Shown here one piece after another: positions 44,142-53,645 of a DNA stretch of 64,000 nucleotides. Origin of the DNA: Rahnella aceris. Lineage in GTDB: Bacteria > Pseudomonadota > Gammaproteobacteria > Enterobacterales > Enterobacteriaceae. The DNA is taken from assembly GCF_011684115.1 (NCBI RefSeq), contig NZ_JAADJV010000006.1, positions 62,001-126,000 on the forward strand, read 5' to 3'. A program made the position numbers and the translations under genes. How positions within the stretch are numbered: position 1 is the stretch's first letter; each line of letters opens with the position of its first letter. The notes beneath the pieces were generated by a model, which saw only the letters and a program-made list of their open reading frames with translations, searched no databases and was not told the DNA's origin.

Positions 44142-46388
44142 ATGCTCACGCGTTTGCGAGAAATTGTTGAAAAGGTAGCAATGGCGTCCAGCCTCAATGA
44201 TGCGCTGGACGTACTGGTCAACGAAACCTGCCTGGCGATGGACACGGAAGTCTGTTCCGTCTATCTCGCTGACAATGACCGCCGTTGTTATTACCTGATG
44301 GCGACGCGAGGTTTGAAAAAACCTCGCGGGCGGACTATTACGCTGGCGTTTGATCAGGGGATTGTGGGTCTGGTAGGGCGTCTGGCTGAGCCCATTAACC
44401 TTGCCGATGCGCAGAGCCATCCCAGTTTTAAATATATCCCCGCCGTAAAAGAAGATCTTTTCCGATCCTTCCTGGGTGTGCCGATCATTCACCGCCGTCA
44501 GTTGCTGGGTGTGCTGGTTATTCAGCAACGCGAACACCGGCAGTTCGACGAAAGTGAAGAGTCGTTTATGGTCACGCTCGCCACTCAGCTGGCGGCGATC
44601 CTTTCTCAGGCACAGCTTAATGTGCTTTACGGGCGCTTTCGCCAGACGCGCGTTCGTGCACTTGCCGCATCGCCGGGTGTGGCCATCGGTATCGGCTGGC
44701 AGGACAGCTCGCAACCTTCGCTCGATCACGTTTATATGGCGTCTACGCTGGATACCGTCCGTGAACGCGAACGTCTGACCCGGGCCCTGGAAGACGCCGG
44801 TGCTGAGTTCCGCCGTTTCAGTAAACGTTTCGCGGCGAGTGCGCAGAAAGAAAGCGCGGCGATTTTTGACCTCTACTCTCACCTTCTTAATGATGCACGC
44901 CTCAAGCGTGAACTGTTCGCTCAAATAGATCAGGGCGCCGTCGCGGAGTGGGCAGTTAAAAAGGTCGTGGAAGAGTTTGCGGCGCAGTTTGCCAGCTTGC
45001 AGGATACCTATCTGCGTGAGCGTGGCAGCGATTTACGTGCGCTGGGCCAGCGGCTGGTTTTCCATCTTGATGATACGATTCAGGGCAACACACAGTGGCC
45101 GGAACGTTTTATTCTGGTTGCCGACGAACTGACCGCTACTTTGTTGGCCGAAATGCCGCAGGACCGGCTGGCAGGTGTGGTAGTTCGTGATGGTGCAGCT
45201 AACTCGCATGCGGCGATTTTGGTCCGTGCGATGGGCGTGCCGACCGTGATGGGCGCCGATATTCAGCCTGCACTGCTCAGCCAGCGACAGCTGATTGTCG
45301 ATGGTTATCGCGGTGAACTGCTGATTGATCCGGAAGCCGTACTGGTCACGGAATACACGCGGCTGATCAGCGAAGAAATGGAGCTGAGTCAGAAGGCTGA
45401 AGATGATGTTGAGCAACCTGCAGCGCTGAAAAGCGGTGAGCGGGTGAAAGTGATGCTCAACGCCGGTCTGAGTGCTGACCATGAAAAATTGTTCGGCAGC
45501 CGCGTTGACGGCGTCGGGCTGTATCGCACCGAAATTCCTTTCATGTTGCAAAGCGGCTTCCCTTCTGAAGAAGAGCAGGTCGCGCAATATCAGGGCATGT
45601 TGCAGTTGTTTCCGCAAAAGCCGGTGACATTGCGAACGCTGGATATCGGCTCTGATAAACAGTTGCCTTATATGCCGATCAGCGAGGAAAACCCTTGTCT
45701 GGGCTGGCGCGGTATTCGTATTACTCTCGATCAGCCTGAAATTTTCCTGATTCAGGTTCGCGCGATGCTGCGTGCCAATGCTGCGACCGGAAATCTCGGT
45801 ATTCTGCTGCCGATGGTTACCAGCCTTGAAGAGATTGATGAGGCACGTCGTTTAATCGATCGTGCGGGACGTGAAGTGGAAGAACAGTTGGGTTACGAGC
45901 TGCCACACACGCGTCTTGGCGTAATGATCGAAGTCCCATCAATGGTCTTTATGTTGCCTGCATTGGCCGGAAGAGTGGAATTTATTTCCGTCGGTACCAA
46001 CGATCTGACGCAATATCTGCTCGCTGTTGATCGCAACAATACCCGCGTTGCCGGGCTGTATGACAGCCTGCATCCGGCGATGCTGCGGGTGCTCAAACAA
46101 ATTGTCACCACCGCTGAGGTTGCCGGGCTGGATGTCAGCTTATGCGGCGAGATGGCGGGTGACCCGATGGGCGCGTTACTGCTTACCGGGATGGGCTTTC
46201 GTAATCTCAGTATGAACGGGCGCAGTGTTGCCCGTGTAAAATACCTGCTTCGCCGTATCGAACTTCATGATGCCGAAGAGCTTGCCGGTCGGGTGCTGCA
46301 GGCGCATTTTACGACGGACGTTCGTCATATGACCGCTGCTTTTATGGAAAGACGCGGGTTGGGCGGCCTGATCCGTGGTGGTAAATAA
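44142..46388 (+). CDS. ptsP: PtsP, enzyme I of the nitrogen PTS
   Basis: Phosphoenolpyruvate-protein phosphotransferase EI(Ntr), which phosphorylates NPr (PtsO) and feeds IIA(Ntr). 748 residues, as in E. coli. The order is N-terminal GAF domain (residues 1-127, sensing glutamine/2-oxoglutarate in E. coli), EI N-domain with the phosphorylation site His356 in DGAANSHAAILVRAMG, and the PEP-binding TIM barrel with TLDIGSDKQLPY and SVGTNDLTQYLLAVDRNN. The catalytic Cys is in DVSLCGEMAGDP. Eleven bases after rppH. Confidence 0.96.
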   Translation: MLTRLREIVEKVAMASSLNDALDVLVNETCLAMDTEVCSVYLADNDRRCYYLMATRGLKKPRGRTITLAFDQGIVGLVGRLAEPINLADAQSHPSFKYIPAVKEDLFRSFLGVPIIHRRQLLGVLVIQQREHRQFDESEESFMVTLATQLAAILSQAQLNVLYGRFRQTRVRALAASPGVAIGIGWQDSSQPSLDHVYMASTLDTVRERERLTRALEDAGAEFRRFSKRFAASAQKESAAIFDLYSHLLNDARLKRELFAQIDQGAVAEWAVKKVVEEFAAQFASLQDTYLRERGSDLRALGQRLVFHLDDTIQGNTQWPERFILVADELTATLLAEMPQDRLAGVVVRDGAANSHAAILVRAMGVPTVMGADIQPALLSQRQLIVDGYRGELLIDPEAVLVTEYTRLISEEMELSQKAEDDVEQPAALKSGERVKVMLNAGLSADHEKLFGSRVDGVGLYRTEIPFMLQSGFPSEEEQVAQYQGMLQLFPQKPVTLRTLDIGSDKQLPYMPISEENPCLGWRGIRITLDQPEIFLIQVRAMLRANAATGNLGILLPMVTSLEEIDEARRLIDRAGREVEEQLGYELPHTRLGVMIEVPSMVFMLPALAGRVEFISVGTNDLTQYLLAVDRNNTRVAGLYDSLHPAMLRVLKQIVTTAEVAGLDVSLCGEMAGDPMGALLLTGMGFRNLSMNGRSVARVKYLLRRIELHDAEELAGRVLQAHFTTDVRHMTAAFMERRGLGGLIRGGK

Positions 46389-46570
46389 GCACCAGAGTTG
46401 ATGCTTTGTACCGTATTACTCCCATCCTGCTCGCTTTCCGGCACAGGATGAGATGATTTTTTACAGAACTTTTCCAGCGGCTTAGCCCCGGAAAACCTTC
46501 CGGCTATGCTACTATTCGCTCCCTGCTGGCCCCTGAACGGGCAATAATCATAAACAATTTGTGGTGATAG

Positions 46571-47440
46571 ATGAGCAACAGCTATCTGGCGTTTCCCCAG
46601 TTTGATCCGGTGATTTTCTCAATCGGACCGGTATCTCTCCACTGGTACGGACTGATGTACTTAGTTGGTTTTGTCTTCGCGATGTGGCTGGCAGTACGCC
46701 GTGCCAATAAGCCAGGCAGCGGCTGGACAAAAGATGAAGTTGAAAACTTGCTGTATGCTGGTTTCCTGGGGGTATTCCTCGGTGGTCGTATCGGTTACGT
46801 TTTCTTCTACAACCTGCCTTTATTCCTCGATAATCCGCTTTATCTTTTCAAGGTCTGGGATGGCGGCATGTCTTTCCACGGTGGCCTGATTGGCGTAATC
46901 GTGGTCATGCTGATTTTCGCCCATCGAACCAAACGCAATTTCTTCCAGGTTTCCGACTTTATCGCTCCGCTGATCCCGTTTGGACTTGGCGCAGGTCGTT
47001 TGGGTAACTTCATTAATGGTGAACTCTGGGGCCGTGTGACCACAGATGTGCCATGGGCAATGCTGTTCCCGGGATCCCGTCAGGAAGATATCGCCATTGC
47101 TGCCGCTGACCCTAAATGGCAGCCTTTGTTGAACCAGTACGGCGTATTACCGCGCCATCCTTCCCAGCTGTATGAACTGCTGCTTGAAGGCATCGTGCTA
47201 TTCATCATTCTGAACATATTCATCCGTAAATCACGCCCGATGGGCGCGGTATCAGGCTTGTTCCTGATCGGATATGGCTTATTCCGTATTATCGTTGAAC
47301 ACTACCGTCAGCCGGATGCACAGCTCGGTCTGTTCGACGGGATCATCAGCATGGGGCAGGTTCTGTCCATTCCAATGGTTGTCATTGGCCTGATTGTGAT
47401 GGTCTGGGCATATCGCCGTCCGCAGAAACAATTGTCGTGA
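46571..47440 (+). CDS. lgt: Lgt, prolipoprotein diacylglyceryl transferase
   Basis: Essential inner-membrane enzyme that transfers diacylglycerol from phosphatidylglycerol to the lipobox Cys of prolipoproteins. 289 residues, seven membrane helices. The key residues His103 (SFHGGLIG) and Arg143 ([16 protein letters not shown]) have the same positions as in E. coli. Six bases before thyA, the conserved lgt-thyA operon. Its substrates include the lipoproteins encoded in this window (MltA, YgdI, YgdR, efflux channels and adaptor). Confidence 0.96.
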   Translation: MSNSYLAFPQFDPVIFSIGPVSLHWYGLMYLVGFVFAMWLAVRRANKPGSGWTKDEVENLLYAGFLGVFLGGRIGYVFFYNLPLFLDNPLYLFKVWDGGMSFHGGLIGVIVVMLIFAHRTKRNFFQVSDFIAPLIPFGLGAGRLGNFINGELWGRVTTDVPWAMLFPGSRQEDIAIAAADPKWQPLLNQYGVLPRHPSQLYELLLEGIVLFIILNIFIRKSRPMGAVSGLFLIGYGLFRIIVEHYRQPDAQLGLFDGIISMGQVLSIPMVVIGLIVMVWAYRRPQKQLS

Positions 47441-47446
47441 GGTAAC

Positions 47447-48241
47447 ATGAAACAGTATCTGGATTTAATGCAGAAAGTGCTCGATGAGGGCACCCCTAAA
47501 GCCGACCGTACCGGTACAGGCACGCTGTCGATTTTTGGTCATCAGATGCGTTTCAACTTGCAGGAAGGTTTCCCGCTGGTCACCACCAAACGCTGTCACT
47601 TGCGCTCAATCATTCATGAACTCCTGTGGTTCCTGAAAGGTGAAACTAACATCGCCTATCTGCGTGAAAATAATGTCAGCATCTGGGATGAGTGGGCAGA
47701 TGAGAATGGCGACCTCGGCCCGGTTTACGGCAAGCAATGGCGTGCCTGGGGCGCGGCTGACGGCAGGCAAATCGACCAACTGGCGAGCGTTGTTGAACAG
47801 CTGAAAAAAGACCCGGATTCACGCCGCATTATCGTGTCGGCGTGGAATGTGGGTGAACTGGATCAGATGGCGCTGGCACCTTGCCACGCTTTCTTCCAGT
47901 TCTATGTGGCCGACGGGAAACTGTCTTGTCAGTTGTATCAGCGTTCATGCGACGTTTTCCTCGGACTGCCGTTTAACATCGCCAGCTACGCGCTGCTGGT
48001 GCATATGATGGCGCAGCAATGTGATCTGGAAGTCGGTGACTTTGTCTGGACCGGTGGTGATACACATCTGTACAGCAACCATATGGAACAGACACATCTG
48101 CAACTGACGCGTGAGCCTCGTGCATTGCCAAAACTTGTCATTAAACGCAAACCTGCCTCCCTGTTTGATTACAACTTCGAAGATTTCGAGATTGAAGGGT
48201 ACGATCCGCATCCCGCAATCAAAGCGCCGGTCGCGATCTGA
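47447..48241 (+). CDS. thyA: Thymidylate synthase
   Basis: Makes dTMP from dUMP using methylene-tetrahydrofolate. 264 residues, the same as E. coli. The catalytic nucleophile is Cys146 in [11 protein letters not shown]; other motifs are [37 protein letters not shown] and the C-terminal [10 protein letters not shown]. Cotranscribed with lgt. Confidence 0.97.
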   Translation: MKQYLDLMQKVLDEGTPKADRTGTGTLSIFGHQMRFNLQEGFPLVTTKRCHLRSIIHELLWFLKGETNIAYLRENNVSIWDEWADENGDLGPVYGKQWRAWGAADGRQIDQLASVVEQLKKDPDSRRIIVSAWNVGELDQMALAPCHAFFQFYVADGKLSCQLYQRSCDVFLGLPFNIASYALLVHMMAQQCDLEVGDFVWTGGDTHLYSNHMEQTHLQLTREPRALPKLVIKRKPASLFDYNFEDFEIEGYDPHPAIKAPVAI

Positions 48242-48254
48242 TTCCTTGTTTTTA

Positions 48255-48278
48255 CCGCCTGACAGCACTGTCAGGCGG
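48255..48278 (+). terminator. Hairpin after thyA
   Basis: Perfect 11-bp arms CCGCCTGACAG / CTGTCAGGCGG with a 2-base loop; the downstream T-run is interrupted. Confidence 0.7.
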
Positions 48279-48489
48279 CCATTTCCCTTTTATCCGGCTT
48301 TCCCTCTGCTCCACTTTTTACGCCTTTTACTGACGATTCCAATCCCGATTTACATCCCGATGCTATCCCTGCGAGACATCACGCAACTTATTTGTCGCGT
48401 GGATTTCGTTGCACCGATAGTTCTCATGACATCCTGGAAAAAATGACTCTCCCAGTGGCGGAAAAAATCTAAATGCCTATTTTGGCCGC

Positions 48490-48984
48490 ATGAAAACATT
48501 TGAGCGGGCAGGGGAAGAGGGGATGTCGCTGATAGAAATGATGGTTGTTGTGACTTTGGTCGCCATGTGCACATTGTGGGGAATCCACACCTGGCGCGAT
48601 TATCAGCAGGCATTAAAGCTTGAGCAATCTGCGCAGCAACTGCGTTTGTATTTGTACGGGGTGCAGGCCGAAGCCAATAATTACAATCGTTCTGCTGTCT
48701 TATGGGGCATTGCCGGTGCTAATGGATGTGTGGGTAGCGGAACCCGCCCTTCAGGTTGTCATAGTGCCGTGGGTAAAATATTCGCCATCAATGAACCCGG
48801 TGTGGAGTTACTCGCTGTCAGTGAAAAAACCATGGGTTTTTACGGCCTGCGTAATGCCGCACTTGCCGGACATATCACACTAAAAAATTCAGCGGGTAGT
48901 TTGCGAATCGTACTTTCTGTCAGAGGACGGTTACGTACGTGTAGTGAAAATCAGCCTTTACTGAGTATCGGCTTATGCCAGTGA
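48490..48984 (+). CDS. ppdA: PpdA, prepilin-like protein
   Basis: Type IV pilin-like (pseudopilin) protein of the ppdA-ppdB-ygdB-ppdC operon. The prepilin peptidase site is EEG|MSLIEMMVVVTLVAM, where the Glu five residues after the cleavage is typical. 164 residues, one N-terminal membrane helix, the rest periplasmic. The role of these proteins in Enterobacterales is not settled; related sets are minor pilins. Overlaps ppdB by 10 bases. Confidence 0.9.
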   Translation: MKTFERAGEEGMSLIEMMVVVTLVAMCTLWGIHTWRDYQQALKLEQSAQQLRLYLYGVQAEANNYNRSAVLWGIAGANGCVGSGTRPSGCHSAVGKIFAINEPGVELLAVSEKTMGFYGLRNAALAGHITLKNSAGSLRIVLSVRGRLRTCSENQPLLSIGLCQ

Positions 48985-49562
48985 ATTTAGCCCGTTGTCA
49001 GGGATTCACGCTGCCTGAAGTCATGATTGCGATGGGGATTGGCAGCATGCTGATGCTCAGTGCCGCGCAAATCTATCCGCTGATGCGCCAGAGAAGCCAG
49101 AGTCTGGGCCGACATTATCAGCTCGAGCAACTGTTGCGCCAGACTACTTTTGCCATTGGCAAAGATATTCGTCGGGCCGGTTTCTGTAACGGAACCTGCG
49201 AGGGTAAATCTGTCATCATCGGCAACGCTGCGGGTGAAGCAACCAGCTCCTGCATCCTTGTTATCTATGACCTGAACCGCAACGGAACATGGGATAAGCC
49301 CGGGACGGCGGACTCTGAATACTTTGGTTACCGTTTGCGTCAGGGCGGTATTGAGATCCAGCGCGGGGCGGGTGATTGCAGCAGCGGAGGTTGGGAAAAA
49401 CTCCTCGACCCTGCTGAAGTCAGCGTGACCCGGTTCGTGGTAACCGAGGTCGCAGCAAGTGGCTCCGGCCGCCTGTATTCTCTGCAACTTGAAGCCAGCT
49501 GGAGCAAAAATCCTTTCATCCACCGGCAGGTGACCGAGATGATTGCAGGCCACGTCTTATGA
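48975..49562 (+). CDS. ppdB: PpdB, prepilin-like protein (PilW-like)
   Basis: Second pseudopilin of the operon, 195 residues. The cleavage site is RCQG|FTLPEVMIAMGIG, followed by one membrane helix and a periplasmic domain with Cys pairs (GFCNGTCEGK). Overlaps ppdA at its start and ygdB at its end, so translation is coupled along the operon. Confidence 0.9.
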   Translation: MPVNLARCQGFTLPEVMIAMGIGSMLMLSAAQIYPLMRQRSQSLGRHYQLEQLLRQTTFAIGKDIRRAGFCNGTCEGKSVIIGNAAGEATSSCILVIYDLNRNGTWDKPGTADSEYFGYRLRQGGIEIQRGAGDCSSGGWEKLLDPAEVSVTRFVVTEVAASGSGRLYSLQLEASWSKNPFIHRQVTEMIAGHVL

Positions 49563-50044
49563 CAGCAGCAAAAATGCGCGATTCGTCCAGACAGCGGGGG
49601 AGCGCCATGATCCTGAGTATTTTGGTGATGATGGGATTAGGGCTGATTGCCCTTAACTCGCTGCAACAGCAACTTTCCGCCGGGCTTGCGCTGACGTCAA
49701 ATCAGCATCGCTATGTCATTGCCCGGGAAAATGCAGCCTCAGCATTAGCATGGGGTATCCGCCAGTCATGGAAAGACAGCAGCGAACCTCTCTGGCAGTG
49801 CCGGGATATGCCCGCAGGCCTCATTGTTTCAGGAAGTGGCAGGACGTGTACCCGGCCTTCATTGCGTCAGGATATCTTTCTGGTTCGTGGTGAGGGAAGA
49901 ATGGCTGAAGGCAATGAGCCGGTTATGCAGTATCAGCAAGTCAGTATTAAAAAACAGACTGGTGGAAATCTGATTTTTTCACCGCTGACACAGGGATGGC
50001 TGGATTTTTGTCCTGAGGCTGATGAGCAGATCTGCAATGAATGA
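49559..50044 (+). CDS. ygdB: YgdB, DUF2509 protein of the ppd operon
   Basis: A 161-residue membrane-anchored protein with an N-terminal hydrophobic helix (GSAMILSILVMMGLGLIALN). It lacks the Glu of a canonical prepilin site but resembles PilX-type minor pilins in having QRGSAMIL before the helix. Conserved position between ppdB and ppdC; overlaps both neighbours by a few bases. Confidence 0.87.
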   Translation: MTAAKMRDSSRQRGSAMILSILVMMGLGLIALNSLQQQLSAGLALTSNQHRYVIARENAASALAWGIRQSWKDSSEPLWQCRDMPAGLIVSGSGRTCTRPSLRQDIFLVRGEGRMAEGNEPVMQYQQVSIKKQTGGNLIFSPLTQGWLDFCPEADEQICNE

Positions 50045-50381
50045 AAGCCACTCAGCACAGCAAGGTTTCAGCCTCACGGAAGCGCTCATCGCCATGTTGT
50101 TCTTGTCAGTTTCCATTCTGGGACTCCTGAATTATTACCAATCACTGAGCAATGGGTTTATGCGTCAGTGGCAGGTTCAGCAGGCGTGGTCAGAAGCACA
50201 TTCCCAGCTTGAAGCATATTCAGTGGCAGGAAAGGGGACGGAGCCTTTAGCGAAAGATTGGGAATATCGGTTTACAGGCATTTCAGATGCACAATCCTGC
50301 AAGCTGGTCACTGCGACAATTCAAACGCCGGCAAAATATCAGGCAATATTGCAGCGCTTAATATGCAATTTGGGCCCCTGA
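50037..50381 (+). CDS. ppdC: PpdC, prepilin-like protein (PilV-like)
   Basis: Last pseudopilin of the operon. ATG 50037 gives 114 residues and starts within the ygdB 3' end. The cleavage site is SAQQG|FSLTEALIAMLFLS. In E. coli the recC gene follows immediately; here ptrA follows after 302 bases with no recC. Confidence 0.88.
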   Translation: MNESHSAQQGFSLTEALIAMLFLSVSILGLLNYYQSLSNGFMRQWQVQQAWSEAHSQLEAYSVAGKGTEPLAKDWEYRFTGISDAQSCKLVTATIQTPAKYQAILQRLICNLGP

Positions 50382-50683
50382 AGTTGTGCCTGTAAGCCGC
50401 ATATTACCGGACAAAAATACTGTTAAGCCACTTGCAATGGCGGGCTAACAGCTTAGAGTGGTTTAACAGGGTTATTTTTCCCTATAGGGAGCAATTGGCT
50501 TTATGGTTAAAACGTGACGGAACATAGGAAGAAAATCCCGATTCGATTTTTTTCACAACTATCCTGTTTCTGCGGGGTCTTAGCAGGCTTAACCGCTCAA
50601 AACAGCTTGTTGAGGTTCATCTACCGGTGAGCTGTATATTTATTGCCCGTGTGGCACGTTTAATCGATTGAGGGAGAGTGGCA
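50382..50683 (+). other. Intergenic region ppdC-ptrA, position of the missing recC
   Basis: No ORF of note and no recognisable recC residue. It contains AT-rich stretches, a short inverted repeat (CCCTATAGGG at 50491-50500) and a likely ptrA promoter with TATATTTA near 50635. In E. coli the 3.3-kb recC gene occupies this interval. Confidence 0.7.
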
Positions 50684-53569
50684 ATGTTAAAACACGTTAC
50701 CCGCATTTCCGGGGTACTGTTGTTATTGACCTTTTGGGCCCCTGTTGTTTCAAGTGCAGCCGACTGGCAGCCTTTTGCACAAGCTATCAATAAAAGTCAG
50801 AACGACCCTCGCCAGTATCAGGCAATTAAACTGGCTAATGATATGACCGTCTTGCTGGTTTCTGACTCTCAAGCCCCCAAATCACTCGCCGCGCTCGCCA
50901 TTCCTGTCGGTTCGCTGGAGGATCCTGATTCTCAGCTGGGTCTTGCCCACTATACTGAGCACATGTTACTGATGGGCTCGAAGAAATATCCTCAGCCGGA
51001 AAGTCTGTCTGAATTCCTTAAGAAACACGGTGGCAGCCACAATGGCAGCACTGCTTCTTACCGTACCGCGTTTTATCTTGAAGTAGAAAACGATGCCTTG
51101 CCAGAAGCGGTAGATCGCCTTGCAGATGCTATCGGTGAACCGTTGTTAGACCCCGCCAACGGGGACCGTGAGCGTAATGCGGTGAACGCTGAACTGACCA
51201 TGGCCCGATCACGTGACGGCATGCGGATGGCGCAAGTTCGCGCAGAGACATTAAATCCCAGGCATCCGGCGTCCCGTTTTTCAGGCGGAAACCTGGATAC
51301 GTTGAAAGATAAACCGGGCAGTAAGCTTCATGATCAGCTGACGGCTTTTTATCAGCGCTACTATTCTGCCAACCTGATGGTCGGTGTGATTTACAGTAAT
51401 AAACCGTTGCCTGAACTTGCTGAGCTGGCCGCCACAACCTTTGGTCAGATCGCCAATCACCACGCAGCCGTGCCGCCGATTACGGTCCCGACATTAACAG
51501 CAGACCAAAAGGGTGAGTTTATCCATTTCGTTCCTGCACAGCCGCGCAAAGAATTACGGGTTGAATTTGCAATTGATAATAATAGTGCCCATTTTCGCAG
51601 TAAAACAGACACCTATATCAGCTATCTGATGGGTAACCGCAGCCCGAATACCTTATCAGACTGGTTACAGAAGCAAGGCTATGCCGATGGGATCAGCGCA
51701 GGTGCGGACCCGATGGTTAACCGTAATATGGGCGTATTCAATATCTCTGTTTCCCTGACTGATAAGGGACTGGCGCAGCGCGATACGGTTATTGCAGCCA
51801 TTTTCAACTATCTCAACGAAATACGCGCTCAGGGCATCAAAAAAACCTATTTTGATGAAATTGCCCACGTTATGGCGCTCGACTTCCGCTATCCGGCGCT
51901 GACGCGTGATATGGATTATGTCGAATGGCTGGTGGACACCATGTTGCGGGTTCCTGTCGAACACGTTCTAGACTCACCTTATCTGACTGACCAGTATGAC
52001 CCCAAGGCGATTGAGGCACGTCTAACAGAAATGACGCCGCAAAATGCGCGTTACTGGATCATCAGTCCGAACGAGCCGCACAATAAAGTGGCCTACTTCG
52101 TTAATGCGCCTTATGAGATTGATAAAGTTCCCGCGCAAACCTACTCGCAGTGGCAGACGTTGGGGAAGGGGATTTCGCTGTCGCTGCCAGCGCTGAATCC
52201 GTACATTCCTGATTCACTTGCGCTGGTCACTAAAGATTCGACGGCGACGAAACCTGAGCTGCTGGTTGAAGATAAAGGTTTGCGTGTGTTCTACATGCCG
52301 AGTCGTTATTTTGCTGATGAGCCTAAAGCCAATGTGACTGTTTCTTTCCGCAATGAGCAGTCGCTCAGCACGGCTAAAAATCAGGTGCTCTATGGCCTGA
52401 CGGATTACCTCACCGGCGTGGCTTTTGATCAGCTGAGTTATCAGGCATCCATTGGCGGGATCACGTTCGGGACATCTCCGGATAACGGTTTGCAGTTTAC
52501 TGCCACAGGTTTTACCGAGTGTCTGCCTGATTTACTGGCCGCACTGGTTGATAACTATCCCGATTTCAAACCGACTCAGGAACAGCTTGATCAGGCGAAA
52601 TCATGGTATCTCGAACGCTTAGCTTCAGCAGATAAAGGAAAAGCGTTTGAGCTGGCGCTGCAACCGGTTCAGTTACTTTCGCGGGTGCCTTACACCGAGC
52701 GCAGCGAGCGTGAAAAGCTGGTTTCTGCCATCACACTGGATGATGTGAACGCTTACCGTGAACAACTGGTTCACCATGCTGCCGTGGAAATGATGGTTGT
52801 GGGGAACATGACGGCTGATCAGGTTAAAGCGATGTCTCAGCAAATTATGCAAAAGCTGGGCGCGCATGGGACACGGTGGTGGCGCGGAAAGCAGGCTGTA
52901 GTGACTCAGCCGCTGAAAGCAAATATCCAGCGTATCGGGACAAGTTCGGACTCAGCACTGGCAGCGGTATATGTTCCCACCGGTTATGATGAAGTTCAGA
53001 GCATGGCGTACAGTGCATTGCTGGGACAGATTATTCAGCCATGGTTCTACAGCCAGCTTCGGACACAGGAACAGCTGGGTTATGCCGTGTTTGCTTTCCC
53101 TATTCCGGTAGGAAAACAGTGGGGGATTGGTTTCCTGCTGCAAAGTAACAGCAAGCAACCTGACTATCTGTATCAGCGCTATCTGGCATTTTATCAGCAG
53201 GCCGAAAAACGTCTGCGTGAAATGAAGGATGATGAGTTTCTGCAATATAAACAGGGACTGGTGCATGAAATGCAGCAAAATCCGCAGACGCTAGATGAGG
53301 AAGCCGACCGTCTGGGGAATGATTTCAGTCGCGGAAATCCGCAATTTGATACCCGCACGAATGTGATCCGGGTTATTGCCGGGCTGACTCAAACTCAACT
53401 GGCGGATTATTTCGATCAGGCTGTAATGAAGCAGGATGGTCTGGCGATGCTTTCGCAGGTCTCAGGCAACGATAGCAAGATCCCACAATATGCGGTGCCT
53501 GAGGGCTTTAAAACCTGGCCTGACACCTCCACGTTGCAACAGGTGCTGGAACCGCACGCGGATAAATAA
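50684..53569 (+). CDS. ptrA: Protease III (pitrilysin), periplasmic insulinase-family peptidase
   Basis: Zinc metallopeptidase of the M16 family that degrades small peptides in the periplasm. With ATG 50684 it has 961 residues, close to E. coli (962). The signal peptide is MLKHVTRISGVLLLLTFWAP, cleaved after SSA. The inverted zinc motif HYTEH (His89, Glu92, His93) and the downstream Glu in NAVNAELTMARSRDG are intact. SSDSALAAVYVPTGYDE and LRTQEQLGYAVFAFP lie in the C-terminal half. GGGAG precedes the start; GTG 50678 is a possible alternative. E. coli has recC before and recBD after this gene; neither is here. Confidence 0.96.
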   Translation: MLKHVTRISGVLLLLTFWAPVVSSAADWQPFAQAINKSQNDPRQYQAIKLANDMTVLLVSDSQAPKSLAALAIPVGSLEDPDSQLGLAHYTEHMLLMGSKKYPQPESLSEFLKKHGGSHNGSTASYRTAFYLEVENDALPEAVDRLADAIGEPLLDPANGDRERNAVNAELTMARSRDGMRMAQVRAETLNPRHPASRFSGGNLDTLKDKPGSKLHDQLTAFYQRYYSANLMVGVIYSNKPLPELAELAATTFGQIANHHAAVPPITVPTLTADQKGEFIHFVPAQPRKELRVEFAIDNNSAHFRSKTDTYISYLMGNRSPNTLSDWLQKQGYADGISAGADPMVNRNMGVFNISVSLTDKGLAQRDTVIAAIFNYLNEIRAQGIKKTYFDEIAHVMALDFRYPALTRDMDYVEWLVDTMLRVPVEHVLDSPYLTDQYDPKAIEARLTEMTPQNARYWIISPNEPHNKVAYFVNAPYEIDKVPAQTYSQWQTLGKGISLSLPALNPYIPDSLALVTKDSTATKPELLVEDKGLRVFYMPSRYFADEPKANVTVSFRNEQSLSTAKNQVLYGLTDYLTGVAFDQLSYQASIGGITFGTSPDNGLQFTATGFTECLPDLLAALVDNYPDFKPTQEQLDQAKSWYLERLASADKGKAFELALQPVQLLSRVPYTERSEREKLVSAITLDDVNAYREQLVHHAAVEMMVVGNMTADQVKAMSQQIMQKLGAHGTRWWRGKQAVVTQPLKANIQRIGTSSDSALAAVYVPTGYDEVQSMAYSALLGQIIQPWFYSQLRTQEQLGYAVFAFPIPVGKQWGIGFLLQSNSKQPDYLYQRYLAFYQQAEKRLREMKDDEFLQYKQGLVHEMQQNPQTLDEEADRLGNDFSRGNPQFDTRTNVIRVIAGLTQTQLADYFDQAVMKQDGLAMLSQVSGNDSKIPQYAVPEGFKTWPDTSTLQQVLEPHADK

Positions 53570-53592
53570 CGTGCTGATGTGCAAAGCAAAAT

Positions 53593-53618
53593 AAAAAGGA
53601 CGCGAGAGCGTCCTTTTT
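53593..53618. terminator. Bidirectional terminator between ptrA and argA
   Basis: Perfect 11-bp arms AAAAAGGACGC / GCGTCCTTTTT with loop GAGA, flanked by A and T runs, serving both convergent genes. In E. coli recB and recD would lie on the ptrA side of this point. Confidence 0.9.
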
Positions 53619-53645
53619 TACCACGGAGGAAAGGTGGCGAGATTT

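Noticed and set aside
50382..50683. Possible recC remnant
   Set aside because: I looked for RecC-like peptides in all frames of the gap and saw none; the sequence looks like an ordinary promoter region for ptrA.
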